Source: Microbacterium sp. B35-30
GTDB lineage: Bacteria > Actinomycetota > Actinomycetes > Actinomycetales > Microbacteriaceae
Length of the DNA stretch: 64,000 nt
Assembly: GCF_010634855.1 (NCBI RefSeq)
Contig: NZ_MWLQ01000026.1
Span: 124,001 to 188,000 of the forward strand
Direction: 5' to 3'
Shown here: piece by piece, positions 42,935 through 52,085 of the stretch
Layout: the number at the start of each line of letters is the position of its first letter
Position numbering within the stretch: the first letter of the stretch is position 1
Notes under the pieces: model-generated
Told to the model about the DNA's origin: nothing
Database searches by the model: none
Seen by the model: only the letters and a program-made list of their open reading frames with translations
Made by a program: the position numbers and the translations under genes

Positions 42935-44410
42935 TCAGCCGGCGATCGAGTCGGTGAGCTTCGCGTACGCCGCCGGGCGGCGGTTCTTGATCCAGGCGGC
43001 CTGGACGTACCCGAAGACGGGGACGACGACGACGAGTCCGAGCAGGAACCAGCTGACGGCCGCGAAGACCGGGTTGCCGTCGGCGTCGACGTCGCCCACC
43101 ATGATCGGGAAGTACGCCACGATGAGGGCCGCCGAGAGCATGAGCCCGACGAATCCGAGGGCGGGAGCGATCACGGTGTTCCACACCCGCCGGTCCTTCT
43201 TCGTCCTGACGAAGTACACGATCACCGCGACCGAGGTGAGCCCCATCAGGATCGCGATGGCGAGCGTCGCGACACCGGCGAACCAGGTGAAGACCTGCAG
43301 CACGGGGTCGAGGCCCAGGACCGCGAAGACCGCGATCAGCACGACCGCCGTGACCGTCTGCACGAGCGACGACACGTGCGGCGAGAGGTGCTTCGCGTGC
43401 ACCGCGCCGAGCTTGTCGGGGAGCACCCCGGAGTTCGCCATGGAGTGCTGATAACGCGTGACGACGTTGTGGAACGACAGGACGCAGGCGAACATCGCGG
43501 TGATCAGGAGGATGTTGACGGCGATCTCGCCGAACGAGCCGAGGTAGCGGGCCATCGTGGTGATGATGAACGTGCCGGGGTCCTCGGCGATGGCGTCGAG
43601 GACGTTGCTCGGCCCCCACGCCATGACCAGCCCCCACGCCGCCAGTGTGTAGAACACGCCGATGCCGATCACCGCGGCGTACGTGGCGCGAGGGATGGTC
43701 CGGTTCGGGTCCTTCGCCTCGTCGCGGAAGATCGCCGTGGCCTCGAAGCCGATGAAAGCGGCGATCGCGAACATCAGCCCGACACCGGGGGAGCCGCTCG
43801 CGACGTTCGCGGGCTCGAAGGGAGCGAGGCTCAGGCCCTCGGGGCCGCCGCTGACGACGACGGCGACGACCATCGCCAGGACGATGCCGACCTCCGCGAT
43901 CAGCAGCACGCCGAGCACCTTGCTCGACAGATCGATGTGGCGGTAGCCCAGCACGCCGACGACCGCGATCGTGATCAGCGACATCAGCCACCAGGGCAGA
44001 GCCGGGCCGCCGATCGACTCGACGGTCACCGACAGGATGTAGCCGATGTACCCGTACACCGACACCTGGATGGTGGTGTAGGTCAGCATCGCGATCCACG
44101 CGCTCGCGAGCCCGGTCGAGCGGCCGAGGCCGTAGCCGACGTAGGTGAAGAAGGCGCCCGGCTTGGGCACGTGGCGGGTCATCGCCGCCAGCCCCACCGA
44201 GAACAGCAGCAGGATCACGGCGCTGATGGCATAGAGCGCCGGGAAGCCGATGCCGTTGCCGAGGAGCATGCCGAGCGGCGCGGCGCCGCCGATGACGGTG
44301 AGCGGGGATGCGGCGGCGACCACCATGAAGACGATGGCGGTGACTCCGAGCGAGCCGGTCAGCGTCCGCTTCGCGGACGCCTCGACTCCCTTCGATTCGA
44401 GCTGGGTCAT
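42935..44410 (-). CDS. APC-family amine/amino acid permease
   Basis: The 491-residue protein has about twelve membrane helices. It has LTGSLGVTAIVFMVVAAASP at the start, GFEATAIFRDEAKDPNRTIP as the APC helix-6 signature and HSMANSGVLPDKLGAVH in the loop after helix 8. The first gene of the amine operon, it lies 42 bp before the amine oxidase and should import the amine. GGAGG lies 8 nt before the ATG. It is divergent from a second APC permease and the IclR gene. Confidence 0.92.
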   Translation of the reverse strand: MTQLESKGVEASAKRTLTGSLGVTAIVFMVVAAASPLTVIGGAAPLGMLLGNGIGFPALYAISAVILLLFSVGLAAMTRHVPKPGAFFTYVGYGLGRSTGLASAWIAMLTYTTIQVSVYGYIGYILSVTVESIGGPALPWWLMSLITIAVVGVLGYRHIDLSSKVLGVLLIAEVGIVLAMVVAVVVSGGPEGLSLAPFEPANVASGSPGVGLMFAIAAFIGFEATAIFRDEAKDPNRTIPRATYAAVIGIGVFYTLAAWGLVMAWGPSNVLDAIAEDPGTFIITTMARYLGSFGEIAVNILLITAMFACVLSFHNVVTRYQHSMANSGVLPDKLGAVHAKHLSPHVSSLVQTVTAVVLIAVFAVLGLDPVLQVFTWFAGVATLAIAILMGLTSVAVIVYFVRTKKDRRVWNTVIAPALGFVGLMLSAALIVAYFPIMVGDVDADGNPVFAAVSWFLLGLVVVVPVFGYVQAAWIKNRRPAAYAKLTDSIAG

Positions 44411-44620
44411 GGCAGAACCTCCGGGCGACACGGGAACGGGGATGCCCTGAGCCTCGCGGCAGCGCATTGCGGCGCCGTCGCGCGCCGGTGAAACCTCGCG
44501 CATGCCGACTGAGATCGGCCAGCGCGGGTGTCTCAATCGGGCGATACACGGGCGAAACACGCGGGTAGCGGCCCGGCAACCGCGCCCGCGTAACGTCTCA
44601 CGGGCACCACCGGAGGCGAC

Positions 44621-46120
44621 ATGACCGCACTCGAGCGCGCGATCGCGCGACCCGACCCCGTCCACGACTTCGGGGCGCGTTCACCGCTGGACGGCCTGGA
44701 TCGCCGCAGCGTGGGCTTCTTCGATGTGCTCGCCCAGTCGGTGGCCGCCGTCGCCCCGGCTGCCGCGGCGACCACCGTCGTGCTGCTCGTCGCCGGCATC
44801 TCACCCTCGGCGACCGTGCTGTCGATCGTGCTCGCCGGCGTCCTCAGCCTCCTGGTGGCCCGGACGATCTCGCAGTTCGCGCGGCGGCTGGCCGCTGCCG
44901 GTTCGACCTACACCTACACCGCCCGCGGCCTGGGTCCGGGTGCCGGACTCGCGTCCGGCGCGGCGATCCTGGTCGGCTACGGTGCAATCGCGATGTTCGC
45001 GCTCCTCGGCGGGGCGTACTACGTCACCTTCCTCCTGGAATCGGCTTGGCCCGAGGCGGGTGGCCCCGGAACGCTCTCCGCGGTTCTGGCGGCGGAGGCG
45101 GCCTTCGTCGCCGTCGTGCTCGTGCGCGGCATCCGTCTCTCGTCTCGCATCGCGCTCGTCGTCGAGGTGCTCTCGGTGGCTCTCATCGCCGTGCTCCTCG
45201 TCGTGCTCCTGATCCGGATCGGTCCGATCGACCCGGGGCACGTGCTCGGCTTCGCCGGCTTCGATCCCGCTGCGCTCGCCGCCGGCTCGGTCATCGCGCT
45301 CACCGCCTTCGTCGGCTTCGAGAGCGCGTCGACGCTGGGCGTCGAGGCGCGTGCGCCGCTGCGCAACGTGCCGCGGGCGATCGTGTGGACGGTGCTGCTG
45401 TCGGGCGGGCTCTTCGTCCTGGCGGCGGTCGCCCAGGTCGCGGGCTTCGACGCCATCGGCTCCTCGCTCGCCGCCAGTGCCTCGCCGATCAACGAGCTCG
45501 CCTCGGCGTACGGGCTGGGCGGCTGGGGCGTCGTCGCCGACATCGGCATCGCGGCCTCGTTCGTGGCGTGCGCGATCGGCTCGACCACCGCGCTCACCCG
45601 AGTGCTGTTCACGATGGGGCGCGACGGCGTGCTGCCGCGGCCGGCGGGCAGAGCGCACCCGAAGTTCGGCACGCCGATCGGCGCGGTGGCACTGGCCTTT
45701 CCGCTCATCGCGGGTGTGCCGTTCGTGCTCCTGCTGTCGGGAGTCGACGTTCGCGGTGCGATGCACGCGACCATCGCCGTCGGCGGCGCGGGCTACATCG
45801 TCGCCTACATCCTGGTGTGCGTCGCGGCGCCGGTCTTCCTGCGGCGCATCGGAGAGCTCACCGTGGGCTCGGCGATCACGGCGATCGTCTCGGCGGGCGT
45901 CCTCACCGGCGCCCTCGTCACCTTCTTCGCGGTCGACGCCGCGAGCGGCAGTGTCGCACTCTGGGTGGTGCTGGCGGTCGGCGCCGTCGCCGCAGTCGCG
46001 GTGGCGGTCCGACTGCGTCGCGGCACGCCGTCACTCGCGCGCGTCGGGTCGTACGACGAGCCAGTCGCCTCGGAGGTGCTGGGCGGCATCGCCCGCCGGG
46101 AGCGGAGGAGCGGTGCCTGA
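44621..46120 (+). CDS. APC-family permease, partner of the IclR regulator
   Basis: The 499-residue protein has about twelve membrane helices, with RRSVGFFDVLAQSVAAVAPA at the start, GFESASTLGVEARAPLRNVP as the APC signature and FTMGRDGVLPRPAGRAHPKF in the cytoplasmic loop. It belongs to a different APC subgroup from the divergent permease. GGAGG precedes the ATG. The IclR gene starts inside its last codons, so the two are one unit. The substrate is probably an amine or amino acid. Confidence 0.9.
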   Translation: MTALERAIARPDPVHDFGARSPLDGLDRRSVGFFDVLAQSVAAVAPAAAATTVVLLVAGISPSATVLSIVLAGVLSLLVARTISQFARRLAAAGSTYTYTARGLGPGAGLASGAAILVGYGAIAMFALLGGAYYVTFLLESAWPEAGGPGTLSAVLAAEAAFVAVVLVRGIRLSSRIALVVEVLSVALIAVLLVVLLIRIGPIDPGHVLGFAGFDPAALAAGSVIALTAFVGFESASTLGVEARAPLRNVPRAIVWTVLLSGGLFVLAAVAQVAGFDAIGSSLAASASPINELASAYGLGGWGVVADIGIAASFVACAIGSTTALTRVLFTMGRDGVLPRPAGRAHPKFGTPIGAVALAFPLIAGVPFVLLLSGVDVRGAMHATIAVGGAGYIVAYILVCVAAPVFLRRIGELTVGSAITAIVSAGVLTGALVTFFAVDAASGSVALWVVLAVGAVAAVAVAVRLRRGTPSLARVGSYDEPVASEVLGGIARRERRSGA

Positions 46121-46811
46121 GAGGGTGTCGCCGGGACCTACCCTGACCGCGCGCCAGCCGAAGGCCGTGCACAGCGCGCTCACCGTGCTGGAAGCGGTGG
46201 CGCATCTGGGCGCCGGTGCGACTGCACGCGAGATCTCCCTCGAGCTGGGGCTGCCGCGAGCGACGACCTACCGCCTGCTGAATCTGCTCGTACAGGACGA
46301 GTACCTGGTGCGCACTCCTGACCTCGCCGGGTTCGCTCTGGGCGCCAAGGTCGTGCAGCTCGCCGCCGTGGCGGCGCCGCCGGCACGCCTGACCTCGGCG
46401 GCGCGCGGAGTGCTCGCCGAGGCGCGCTCAGCGCTGCGCGGCGGCGTGCATGTCGTCTTCTTCGTCGAAGGTCGAATCTCGGTCATCGACGCCGACCCCG
46501 ACTTCCCGCTGTCGGACGAGCTTCGCCTCGCCCGCGAGCCGGAGCGGTTCGCGATGGGCCGGCTGCTCACGATCGAGCAGGGGACCGCCGAGGATGCCTC
46601 GCGCACGGACTTCGCCGCGCTCGGCGCCACTCGCCAGCGGGGTGAGCTCGCCCCGGCATACGGGTGTGTCGCGGTGCCGATCCTCGACGGCACGGGGCGG
46701 TTCGCCGGAGCCGTCGGGTTCTCCGGGCCGCGCCACCGGGTCGACGAGCCTGCGGGGGTGCTGGCGGTGCTGCAGCCGGCGGCCGCCCGCCTCGGTCCCC
46801 TGGTGGTGTGA
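46113..46811 (+). CDS. IclR-family transcriptional regulator
   Basis: The 232-residue protein has an N-terminal winged helix (SALTVLEAVAHLGAGATARE, then LGLPRATTYRLLNLLVQDEYL) and a C-terminal effector domain of the IclR GAF-like type (GGVHVVFFVEGRISVIDADP, YGCVAVPILDGTGRFAGAVG). The GTG at 46113 overlaps the end of the permease and follows GGAGGAG. It probably controls the divergent amine oxidase operon and the permease ahead of it in response to an amine or its acid product. Confidence 0.87.
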   Translation: MPERVSPGPTLTARQPKAVHSALTVLEAVAHLGAGATAREISLELGLPRATTYRLLNLLVQDEYLVRTPDLAGFALGAKVVQLAAVAAPPARLTSAARGVLAEARSALRGGVHVVFFVEGRISVIDADPDFPLSDELRLAREPERFAMGRLLTIEQGTAEDASRTDFAALGATRQRGELAPAYGCVAVPILDGTGRFAGAVGFSGPRHRVDEPAGVLAVLQPAAARLGPLVV

Positions 46812-46844
46812 CGTCACCCCCGCGCGGACCGGGTAGACTGTCAG

Positions 46845-46938
46845 AAGCTCTCCGCGAGGCGGCATCCAGGCCAACTCCCCCAGGACGGAAACGTAGCAAG
46901 GGTAACCAGGCTCTGCCGGGTTCGCGGAGAGTCTTAAT
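46845..46938 (+). ncRNA. ffs: Small signal recognition particle RNA (4.5S type)
   Basis: CTCTCCGCGA (46848-46857) pairs perfectly with TCGCGGAGAG (46922-46931) to close the hairpin. The conserved apical part is visible: CCAGGACGGAAACGTAGCA, then AGGGTAACCAGG. The RNA ends in a T-rich tail (TCTTAATTTT) that completes a terminator with the stem. TAGACT at 46834-46839 is the likely -10 box. It forms the SRP core with Ffh for membrane-protein targeting. Confidence 0.9.
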
Positions 46939-46978
46939 TTTCCCGGGCGCGCCGATGGACCCCGCGTTCGGACAGGGC

Positions 46979-47650
46979 TCAGGGGTCGGCGGCGAAGGGG
47001 CCGTCGAGCACCGCCCACTGCAGCAGCATGATGGTCTTCGCGTCCTGGATCCGCCCATCGCGCACCATCGCGCGAGCCTCATCGATGCCGATCTCGAGCA
47101 GCTCGATGTGCTCGCCCTCCTCCTGGAGGCCGCCGCGGTCGCCGGTGCGGGTCGAGCCGTCGTAGCGGGCGGCGAAGAAGTGCAGGCGTTCGGTGACCGA
47201 GCCGGGGCTCATGTACACGTCCCAGACGTGCTCGAGCTCGCCCACCTCGACGCCCGTCTCCTCGGCCGCCTCCCGTCGGATCGCCGTCGCCGGGTCATCG
47301 TCGTCGAGGAGTCCCGCCGCCGTCTCGATGAGCATGCCGTCGGGGTGGTCGTTGACGTAGACGGGGTAGCGGAACTGGCGCGTGAGGAGCACCGTGCGCT
47401 GCTCGGGGTCGTAGAGCAGCACCGTGGCGCCGTTGCCGCGATCGTAGGTCTCGCGCTGCTGCGTCTCCCACCGGCCCGCCGGGTCGCGGTACTCGAGCGT
47501 GGTGCGCCGCAGCACGTGCCACGCCGAGGCCAGCACCTCGACGTCCGTCACGTGGACGTCCGCGTTGCGCTGCAGGTCGCGTCCGGCCCGGTCGAGGCCC
47601 GTGCGGCCGCGGTGATCGGGGACATCGACTCCGGGGCGCGGCTCAGGCAT
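46979..47650 (-). CDS. NUDIX hydrolase, NudK/ADP-ribose pyrophosphatase-like
   Basis: The 223-residue protein has a Nudix box at GLLDDDDPATAIRREAAEET, and the region before it (TYDRGNGATVLLYDPEQRTV, LTRQFRYPVYVN) resembles GDP-mannose pyrophosphatase NudK. It should hydrolyse a nucleoside diphosphate sugar; with a GH130 cassette in the window, GDP-mannose is plausible but unproven. TACGCT at 47657-47662 ends exactly 6 nt before the ATG, so the mRNA is probably leaderless. Confidence 0.9.
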   Translation of the reverse strand: MPEPRPGVDVPDHRGRTGLDRAGRDLQRNADVHVTDVEVLASAWHVLRRTTLEYRDPAGRWETQQRETYDRGNGATVLLYDPEQRTVLLTRQFRYPVYVNDHPDGMLIETAAGLLDDDDPATAIRREAAEETGVEVGELEHVWDVYMSPGSVTERLHFFAARYDGSTRTGDRGGLQEEGEHIELLEIGIDEARAMVRDGRIQDAKTIMLLQWAVLDGPFAADP

Positions 47651-47723
47651 GCCTCGAGCGTAATCGCGCCGCGCCGATGATCCGGCGGCGAGCCCCGGCA
47701 ACCTGCCTGCCCCGAGGCCGCGG

Positions 47724-47793
47724 CTGCCTGCTCGCCCTAGAGGACAGCATCCTGCTCGCCCAATAGGCCGCGGCATCCTGCTCGCCCAATAGG
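47724..47793 (+). repeat. Three tandem 20-bp repeats upstream of pta
   Basis: CTGCCTGCTCGCCCTAGAGG (47724-47743), CATCCTGCTCGCCCAATAGG (47748-47767) and the same again (47774-47793), spaced 24 and 26 bp apart. The last copy runs into the TAGGGT -10 box (47790-47795) of pta, so each copy may carry a promoter-like or regulator-binding element. Confidence 0.6.
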
Positions 47794-47801
47794 GTGGTCG
47801 C

Positions 47802-49958
47802 GTGGCTCAGAGCATCTACATCACCTCGGCCGAAGGCCACTCGGGAAAGTCGACGGTCGCGCTGGGCGTGCTCGATGCGCTGAGCCATGCGACGGCGCGC
47901 GTGGGCGTGTTCCGGGCGATCGCACGCTCGACGATCGAACGCGACTACGTGCTCGAGATGCTGCTGGACCACGACGGCGTCGACCTGCCGTACGACGACT
48001 GCATCGGTGTCACGTACGACGACGTGCGGCATGATCCGGATGCCGCGCTTGCGACGATCGTCGAGCGCTACAAAGCGGTCGAGGCCCAGTGCGAGGCTGT
48101 GGTCATCGTCGGGAGCGACTACACGGATGTCGGCAGCCCTGCCGAGCTCGCCTACAACGCCCGCATCGCGGCCAACCTCGGCGCGCCGGTGCTGCTGGTG
48201 CTCGGCGGCCGTTCGGCGCAGAATCAGACCCAGCCCGAGCAGCTCGGGTCATCGCTGCCGCGCACCGCGGACGAGATGGGCCAGATCGCCGACCTCGCGC
48301 TCGCCGAGCTGCGTCATGGCCGCGCGAAGCTGTTCGCCGTCGTCGCCAACCGGGCAGAGGCAGGCAACGCCGAAGAGACCATCGCGGCGATCCGTCGCTC
48401 GGTCGACGCTCACCGCGGAGAGGCGACGGTGCCGGCCGCCGGGTCGCAGACCTCGGTTCCGGTCTGGGCCATCCCCGAGGATCGCCATCTGGTGGCCCCC
48501 TCGATCCGGGGCATCATGCGCTCGGTCGACGGCGAGCTGCTCTCGGGTGACCCGGACCGGCTCACCCGCGAGGCGCTCGCGGTCGTCGTCGCCGGCATGT
48601 CGATGGTCAACGTCCTTCCTCGGCTGCTCGAGGGCGCCGTCGTCATCATCCCCGCCGACCGCTCCGAGGTGCTGCTGGCCACCCTGCTCGCCAACGCCTC
48701 CGGCACCTTCCCCTCGATCTCGGGCATCGTGCTCAACGGCGGTTTCGAGCTGCCCGAGCCGGTGACACGGCTGATCGACGGACTCGGGTCGAGCGTGCCC
48801 ATCATCACCACCGAGCTCGGCACCTACGAGACGGCGGTGCGCATCATGGGAACGCGCGGCCGCCTCGCCGCGGACTCGCAGCGCCGGTACGACACGGCGC
48901 TCGCCCTGTTCGAGCAGAGCGTCGACACCGACGAACTGCTCGTCGCGTTCGGTCTGGCACGCGCGACGGTCGTGACACCGCTGATGTTCGAGTTCCAGCT
49001 CATCGAGCGCGCGCGCGCGCAGCGCCGGCGCATCGTGCTGCCCGAGGGCGGCGACGACCGGGTCCTGCGCGCGGCGGCGACGGTGCTCAAGCGCGGCATC
49101 GCCGATCTGGTGATCCTCGGCGAGCCGTTCGAGGTGCGGGCACGCGCGATCGAGCTCGGGATCGACATCCAGGCCGCCGAGGTGCTCTCGCCGCTGGATC
49201 CCGTGCACGTCCACAAGTTCGCCGAGGAGTACGCGCGTCTGCGCGCCCACAAGGGCGTCACGCTCGGGCAGGCGTCAGACACCGTGACCGATGTGTCCTA
49301 CTTCGGGACCATGATGGTGCACCTGGGGCTCGCCGACGGCATGGTCTCGGGCGCCGTCCACACGACCGCGCACACCATCCGCCCGGCGTTCGAGATCATC
49401 AAGACCCGCCCGGGCGTCTCGGTGGTCTCGAGCGTGTTCCTGATGGCGCTCGCCGACCGCGTGCTCGTCTACGGCGACTGCGCCGTCATCCCGGATCCCA
49501 CCAGCGAGCAGCTCGCCGACATCGCGATCTCGTCGGCCGCGACGGCCGCGCAGTTCGGCATCGACCCGCGGGTCGCGATGCTCTCGTACTCGACGGGCGA
49601 ATCGGGGTCGGGTGCCGACGTCGAGAAGGTGAGGGATGCCACCGCCCTCGTCCGCTCGCGGGCGCCGGAGCTGCTCGTGGAGGGGCCGATCCAGTACGAC
49701 GCGGCGGCCGACGCCGCCGTGGCCGCGGCGAAGATGCCCGGCTCGGATGTCGCCGGACGCGCCACGGTGTTCGTCTTCCCCGACCTCAACACGGGCAACA
49801 ACACGTACAAGGCGGTGCAGCGCTCGGCGGGCGCCGTCGCGATCGGGCCGGTGCTGCAGGGGCTCAACAAGCCGATCAACGACCTGTCGCGCGGCGCGCT
49901 CGTGGACGACATCGTCAACACCATCGCGATCACCGCGATCCAGGCGCAGGGGGAGTGA
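47802..49958 (+). CDS. pta: Phosphate acetyltransferase
   Basis: At 718 residues this is the long Pta form. It has an N-terminal P-loop domain (SAEGHSGKST), a middle DRTGG-type domain and the C-terminal PTA/PTB catalytic domain from about residue 390 (RRIVLPEGGDDRVLRAA, GMVSGAVHTTAHTIRPAF, NTGNNTYKAVQRSA). It converts acetyl-CoA and phosphate to acetyl phosphate. The GTG at 47802 lies 6 nt after TAGGGT, so it is likely leaderless. Five bases separate it from ackA. Confidence 0.97.
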   Translation: MAQSIYITSAEGHSGKSTVALGVLDALSHATARVGVFRAIARSTIERDYVLEMLLDHDGVDLPYDDCIGVTYDDVRHDPDAALATIVERYKAVEAQCEAVVIVGSDYTDVGSPAELAYNARIAANLGAPVLLVLGGRSAQNQTQPEQLGSSLPRTADEMGQIADLALAELRHGRAKLFAVVANRAEAGNAEETIAAIRRSVDAHRGEATVPAAGSQTSVPVWAIPEDRHLVAPSIRGIMRSVDGELLSGDPDRLTREALAVVVAGMSMVNVLPRLLEGAVVIIPADRSEVLLATLLANASGTFPSISGIVLNGGFELPEPVTRLIDGLGSSVPIITTELGTYETAVRIMGTRGRLAADSQRRYDTALALFEQSVDTDELLVAFGLARATVVTPLMFEFQLIERARAQRRRIVLPEGGDDRVLRAAATVLKRGIADLVILGEPFEVRARAIELGIDIQAAEVLSPLDPVHVHKFAEEYARLRAHKGVTLGQASDTVTDVSYFGTMMVHLGLADGMVSGAVHTTAHTIRPAFEIIKTRPGVSVVSSVFLMALADRVLVYGDCAVIPDPTSEQLADIAISSAATAAQFGIDPRVAMLSYSTGESGSGADVEKVRDATALVRSRAPELLVEGPIQYDAAADAAVAAAKMPGSDVAGRATVFVFPDLNTGNNTYKAVQRSAGAVAIGPVLQGLNKPINDLSRGALVDDIVNTIAITAIQAQGE

Positions 49959-49963
49959 TCCGC

Positions 49964-51205
49964 ATGACCCCGGTGCTCGTCATCAACAGCGGTTCGTCGT
50001 CGTTCAAGTACCAGCTGCTCGACATGGACACCGAGCGCACGCTCGCGTCAGGTCTCGTCGAGCGCATCGGCCCTTCGACAGGGACCGGCCTCGCCCGTCA
50101 CACCGTCCATGCGGCGGCTCTCGCGTCCGCAACCGGGCCGGCGCCGACGGTGCTCGACGCGACGCGCATCCGCGAGCTTCCGATCCCCGACCACACCGCC
50201 GGCTTCGCGGTCATGCTCGAGGCGTTCGCGGCCTACGGTCCGTCGCTCGCCGAGACCCCGCCGGTCGCCGTCGGCCACCGCGTCGTGCACGGCGGCGCGC
50301 GGTTCTTCGAGCCCACGCTGGTCACCCCGCTCGTCGAGATCAACATCGACGAGCTCGCGGTGCTCGCGCCGCTGCACAACCCCGCGAACCTGGCCGGGAT
50401 CGTCGCCGGCCGCACGGCGTTCCCCGACGTGCCGCACATCGCCGTCTTCGACACCGCCTTCCACCAGACCCTGGCGCCCGCCGCCTACACGTACGCGATC
50501 GACGCGGAGGTCGCGGCATCCCATCGCATCCGCCGGTACGGGTTCCACGGCACGTCGCACAAGTTCGTCAGCGAAGCGGCCGCCGCGTTTCTCGGGCGGC
50601 CGCTCGGCGAGCTCAAGCAGATCGTCTTCCACCTGGGCAACGGCGCGTCGGTCACCGCGATCGACGGAGGCCGCTCGATCGATACCTCGATGGGCTTCAC
50701 GCCGCTGGAGGGCCTCGTCATGGGCACGCGCTCGGGCGACATCGATCCCGCCGTGCTCTTCCAGCTCGAGCGGCGTGCGGGCATGACCGTCGACGACCTC
50801 GACGACCTCCTCAACAAGCGCAGCGGGCTGCTCGGCCTCGCGGGATCCAACGATCTGCGCGACATCCGTGCCGCCGTCGAACGCGGTGAGCCGCAGGCGC
50901 AGCTCGCCTTCGAGGTGTACGTCCACCGGCTGCGCTCCTACGCCGGCGCCTACCTCGCCCAGCTCGGCGGCGCCGACGTCATCTCGTTCACCGCGGGCGT
51001 CGGCGAGAACGCGCCGCAGGTGCGCGCCGGGGCCCTCGACACGCTCGGATTCGCGGGCGTCGAGATCGACCACGCACGCAACGAGAGCGCCGAGCGCGGC
51101 ATCCGGATCATCTCGACGGATGCCTCGGCCGTGACGGTCCTCGTCGTCCCGACGGACGAGGAGCTCGAGATCGCGCGCCAGACGCTGAGCGTCGCCCGCC
51201 CGTAA
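49964..51205 (+). CDS. ackA: Acetate kinase
   Basis: The 413-residue kinase has all family motifs: VINSGSSSFKYQL near the start, VGHRVVHGGARF, YGFHGTSHKFV, FHLGNGASVTAI and SFTAGVGENAPQVR. It converts acetyl phosphate and ADP to acetate and ATP and completes the Pta-AckA pathway. The ATG at 49964 has AGGGGGA about 9 nt upstream; an in-frame GTG at 49955 overlaps the pta stop and is less well placed. Confidence 0.97.
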   Translation: MTPVLVINSGSSSFKYQLLDMDTERTLASGLVERIGPSTGTGLARHTVHAAALASATGPAPTVLDATRIRELPIPDHTAGFAVMLEAFAAYGPSLAETPPVAVGHRVVHGGARFFEPTLVTPLVEINIDELAVLAPLHNPANLAGIVAGRTAFPDVPHIAVFDTAFHQTLAPAAYTYAIDAEVAASHRIRRYGFHGTSHKFVSEAAAAFLGRPLGELKQIVFHLGNGASVTAIDGGRSIDTSMGFTPLEGLVMGTRSGDIDPAVLFQLERRAGMTVDDLDDLLNKRSGLLGLAGSNDLRDIRAAVERGEPQAQLAFEVYVHRLRSYAGAYLAQLGGADVISFTAGVGENAPQVRAGALDTLGFAGVEIDHARNESAERGIRIISTDASAVTVLVVPTDEELEIARQTLSVARP

Positions 51206-51254
51206 CCATCGCAGGGTGTCGACCCGGCGCCCGACCGCATTACGCTTGCTGGAC

Positions 51255-51305
51255 GGCACGCTCGCTGTAAAGGCACGCTCGCCGAAGAGGCACCCTCGCT
51301 GAGAC
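51255..51305 (+). repeat. Three tandem 17-bp repeats upstream of the phosphoglucomutase gene
   Basis: GGCACGCTCGCTGTAAA (51255-51271), GGCACGCTCGCCGAAGA (51272-51288) and GGCACCCTCGCTGAGAC (51289-51305) follow without gaps. The first half is well conserved and the second half drifts. A TACGCT at 51241-51246 just before them could be a -10 box, placing them in the leader. Confidence 0.6.
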
Positions 51306-51353
51306 AAGCATCGTGGTGTGCCGAGCTCACCCGCACTCGCTCCCGGAGGTTCT

Positions 51354-52085
51354 GTGGCCCACGACGCCCTGCCCGATCTGACCGCGTTCGACGCTGTGCT
51401 CTTCGATCTGGACGGCGTCCTGACGCCGACGGCCGAAGTGCACATGCACGCGTGGCAGACCATGTTCGAAGAGCTCTTCGCCGCCTGGGACATCGCCCCG
51501 CCGTATACCGAGCGCGACTACTTCGACCACCTCGACGGCAAGAAGCGCTACGACGGCGTGGCGAGCCTGCTGCGCTCGCGCGACGTCGAGGTGCCCTGGG
51601 GCGATCCGTCCGACCCGCCGTCGGCCGACACGGTCTGCGGCATCGGCAACCGCAAGAACGCCGTCTTCGAGCGCGTGCTGCGCGCCGAGGGCATCACGGC
51701 CTATCCGGGGTCGCTGCGCCTGCTCGACGTGCTCGCCGGCGCCGGCACACCCGTCGCGGTCGTGTCGAGCTCCAAGAACGCGGAAGAGGTGCTGGCGGCA
51801 GCCGGCATCCGTGATCGCTTCACGGTCGTGATGGACGGCGTCATCGCCGAACGCGACCACCTCTCCTCCAAGCCGGCGCCCGATGTGTTCGTGGAGGCGG
51901 CACGGATGCTGCAGGTCGAGCCCGCTCGCAGCGCCGCGGTCGAGGACGCCATCAGCGGCGTGCGCTCGGCGGCGGCGGGCGGCTTCGGACTCGTGGTGGG
52001 TGTCGACCGCGGTGTCGGTGTGCAGGACCTCATCGACGCCGGCGCCCACATCGTGGTTCAGGACCTGGAGGAATTCGTACGATGA
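51354..52085 (+). CDS. pgmB: Beta-phosphoglucomutase-like HAD hydrolase
   Basis: The 243-residue HAD protein has motif I FDLDGVLTPT, the cap signature HMHAWQTMFEELF with YFDHLDGKKRYDGV, motif II VVSSSKNA, motif III Lys in SSKPAPDVFVEAA and motif IV VEDAISGV. This is the beta-phosphoglucomutase subgroup, which turns beta-glucose-1-phosphate into glucose-6-phosphate. It overlaps the GH65 gene by 4 bp; GH65 makes beta-glucose-1-phosphate, so the pair forms a pathway. The GTG at 51354 follows CGGAGG. Confidence 0.92.
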   Translation: MAHDALPDLTAFDAVLFDLDGVLTPTAEVHMHAWQTMFEELFAAWDIAPPYTERDYFDHLDGKKRYDGVASLLRSRDVEVPWGDPSDPPSADTVCGIGNRKNAVFERVLRAEGITAYPGSLRLLDVLAGAGTPVAVVSSSKNAEEVLAAAGIRDRFTVVMDGVIAERDHLSSKPAPDVFVEAARMLQVEPARSAAVEDAISGVRSAAAGGFGLVVGVDRGVGVQDLIDAGAHIVVQDLEEFVR

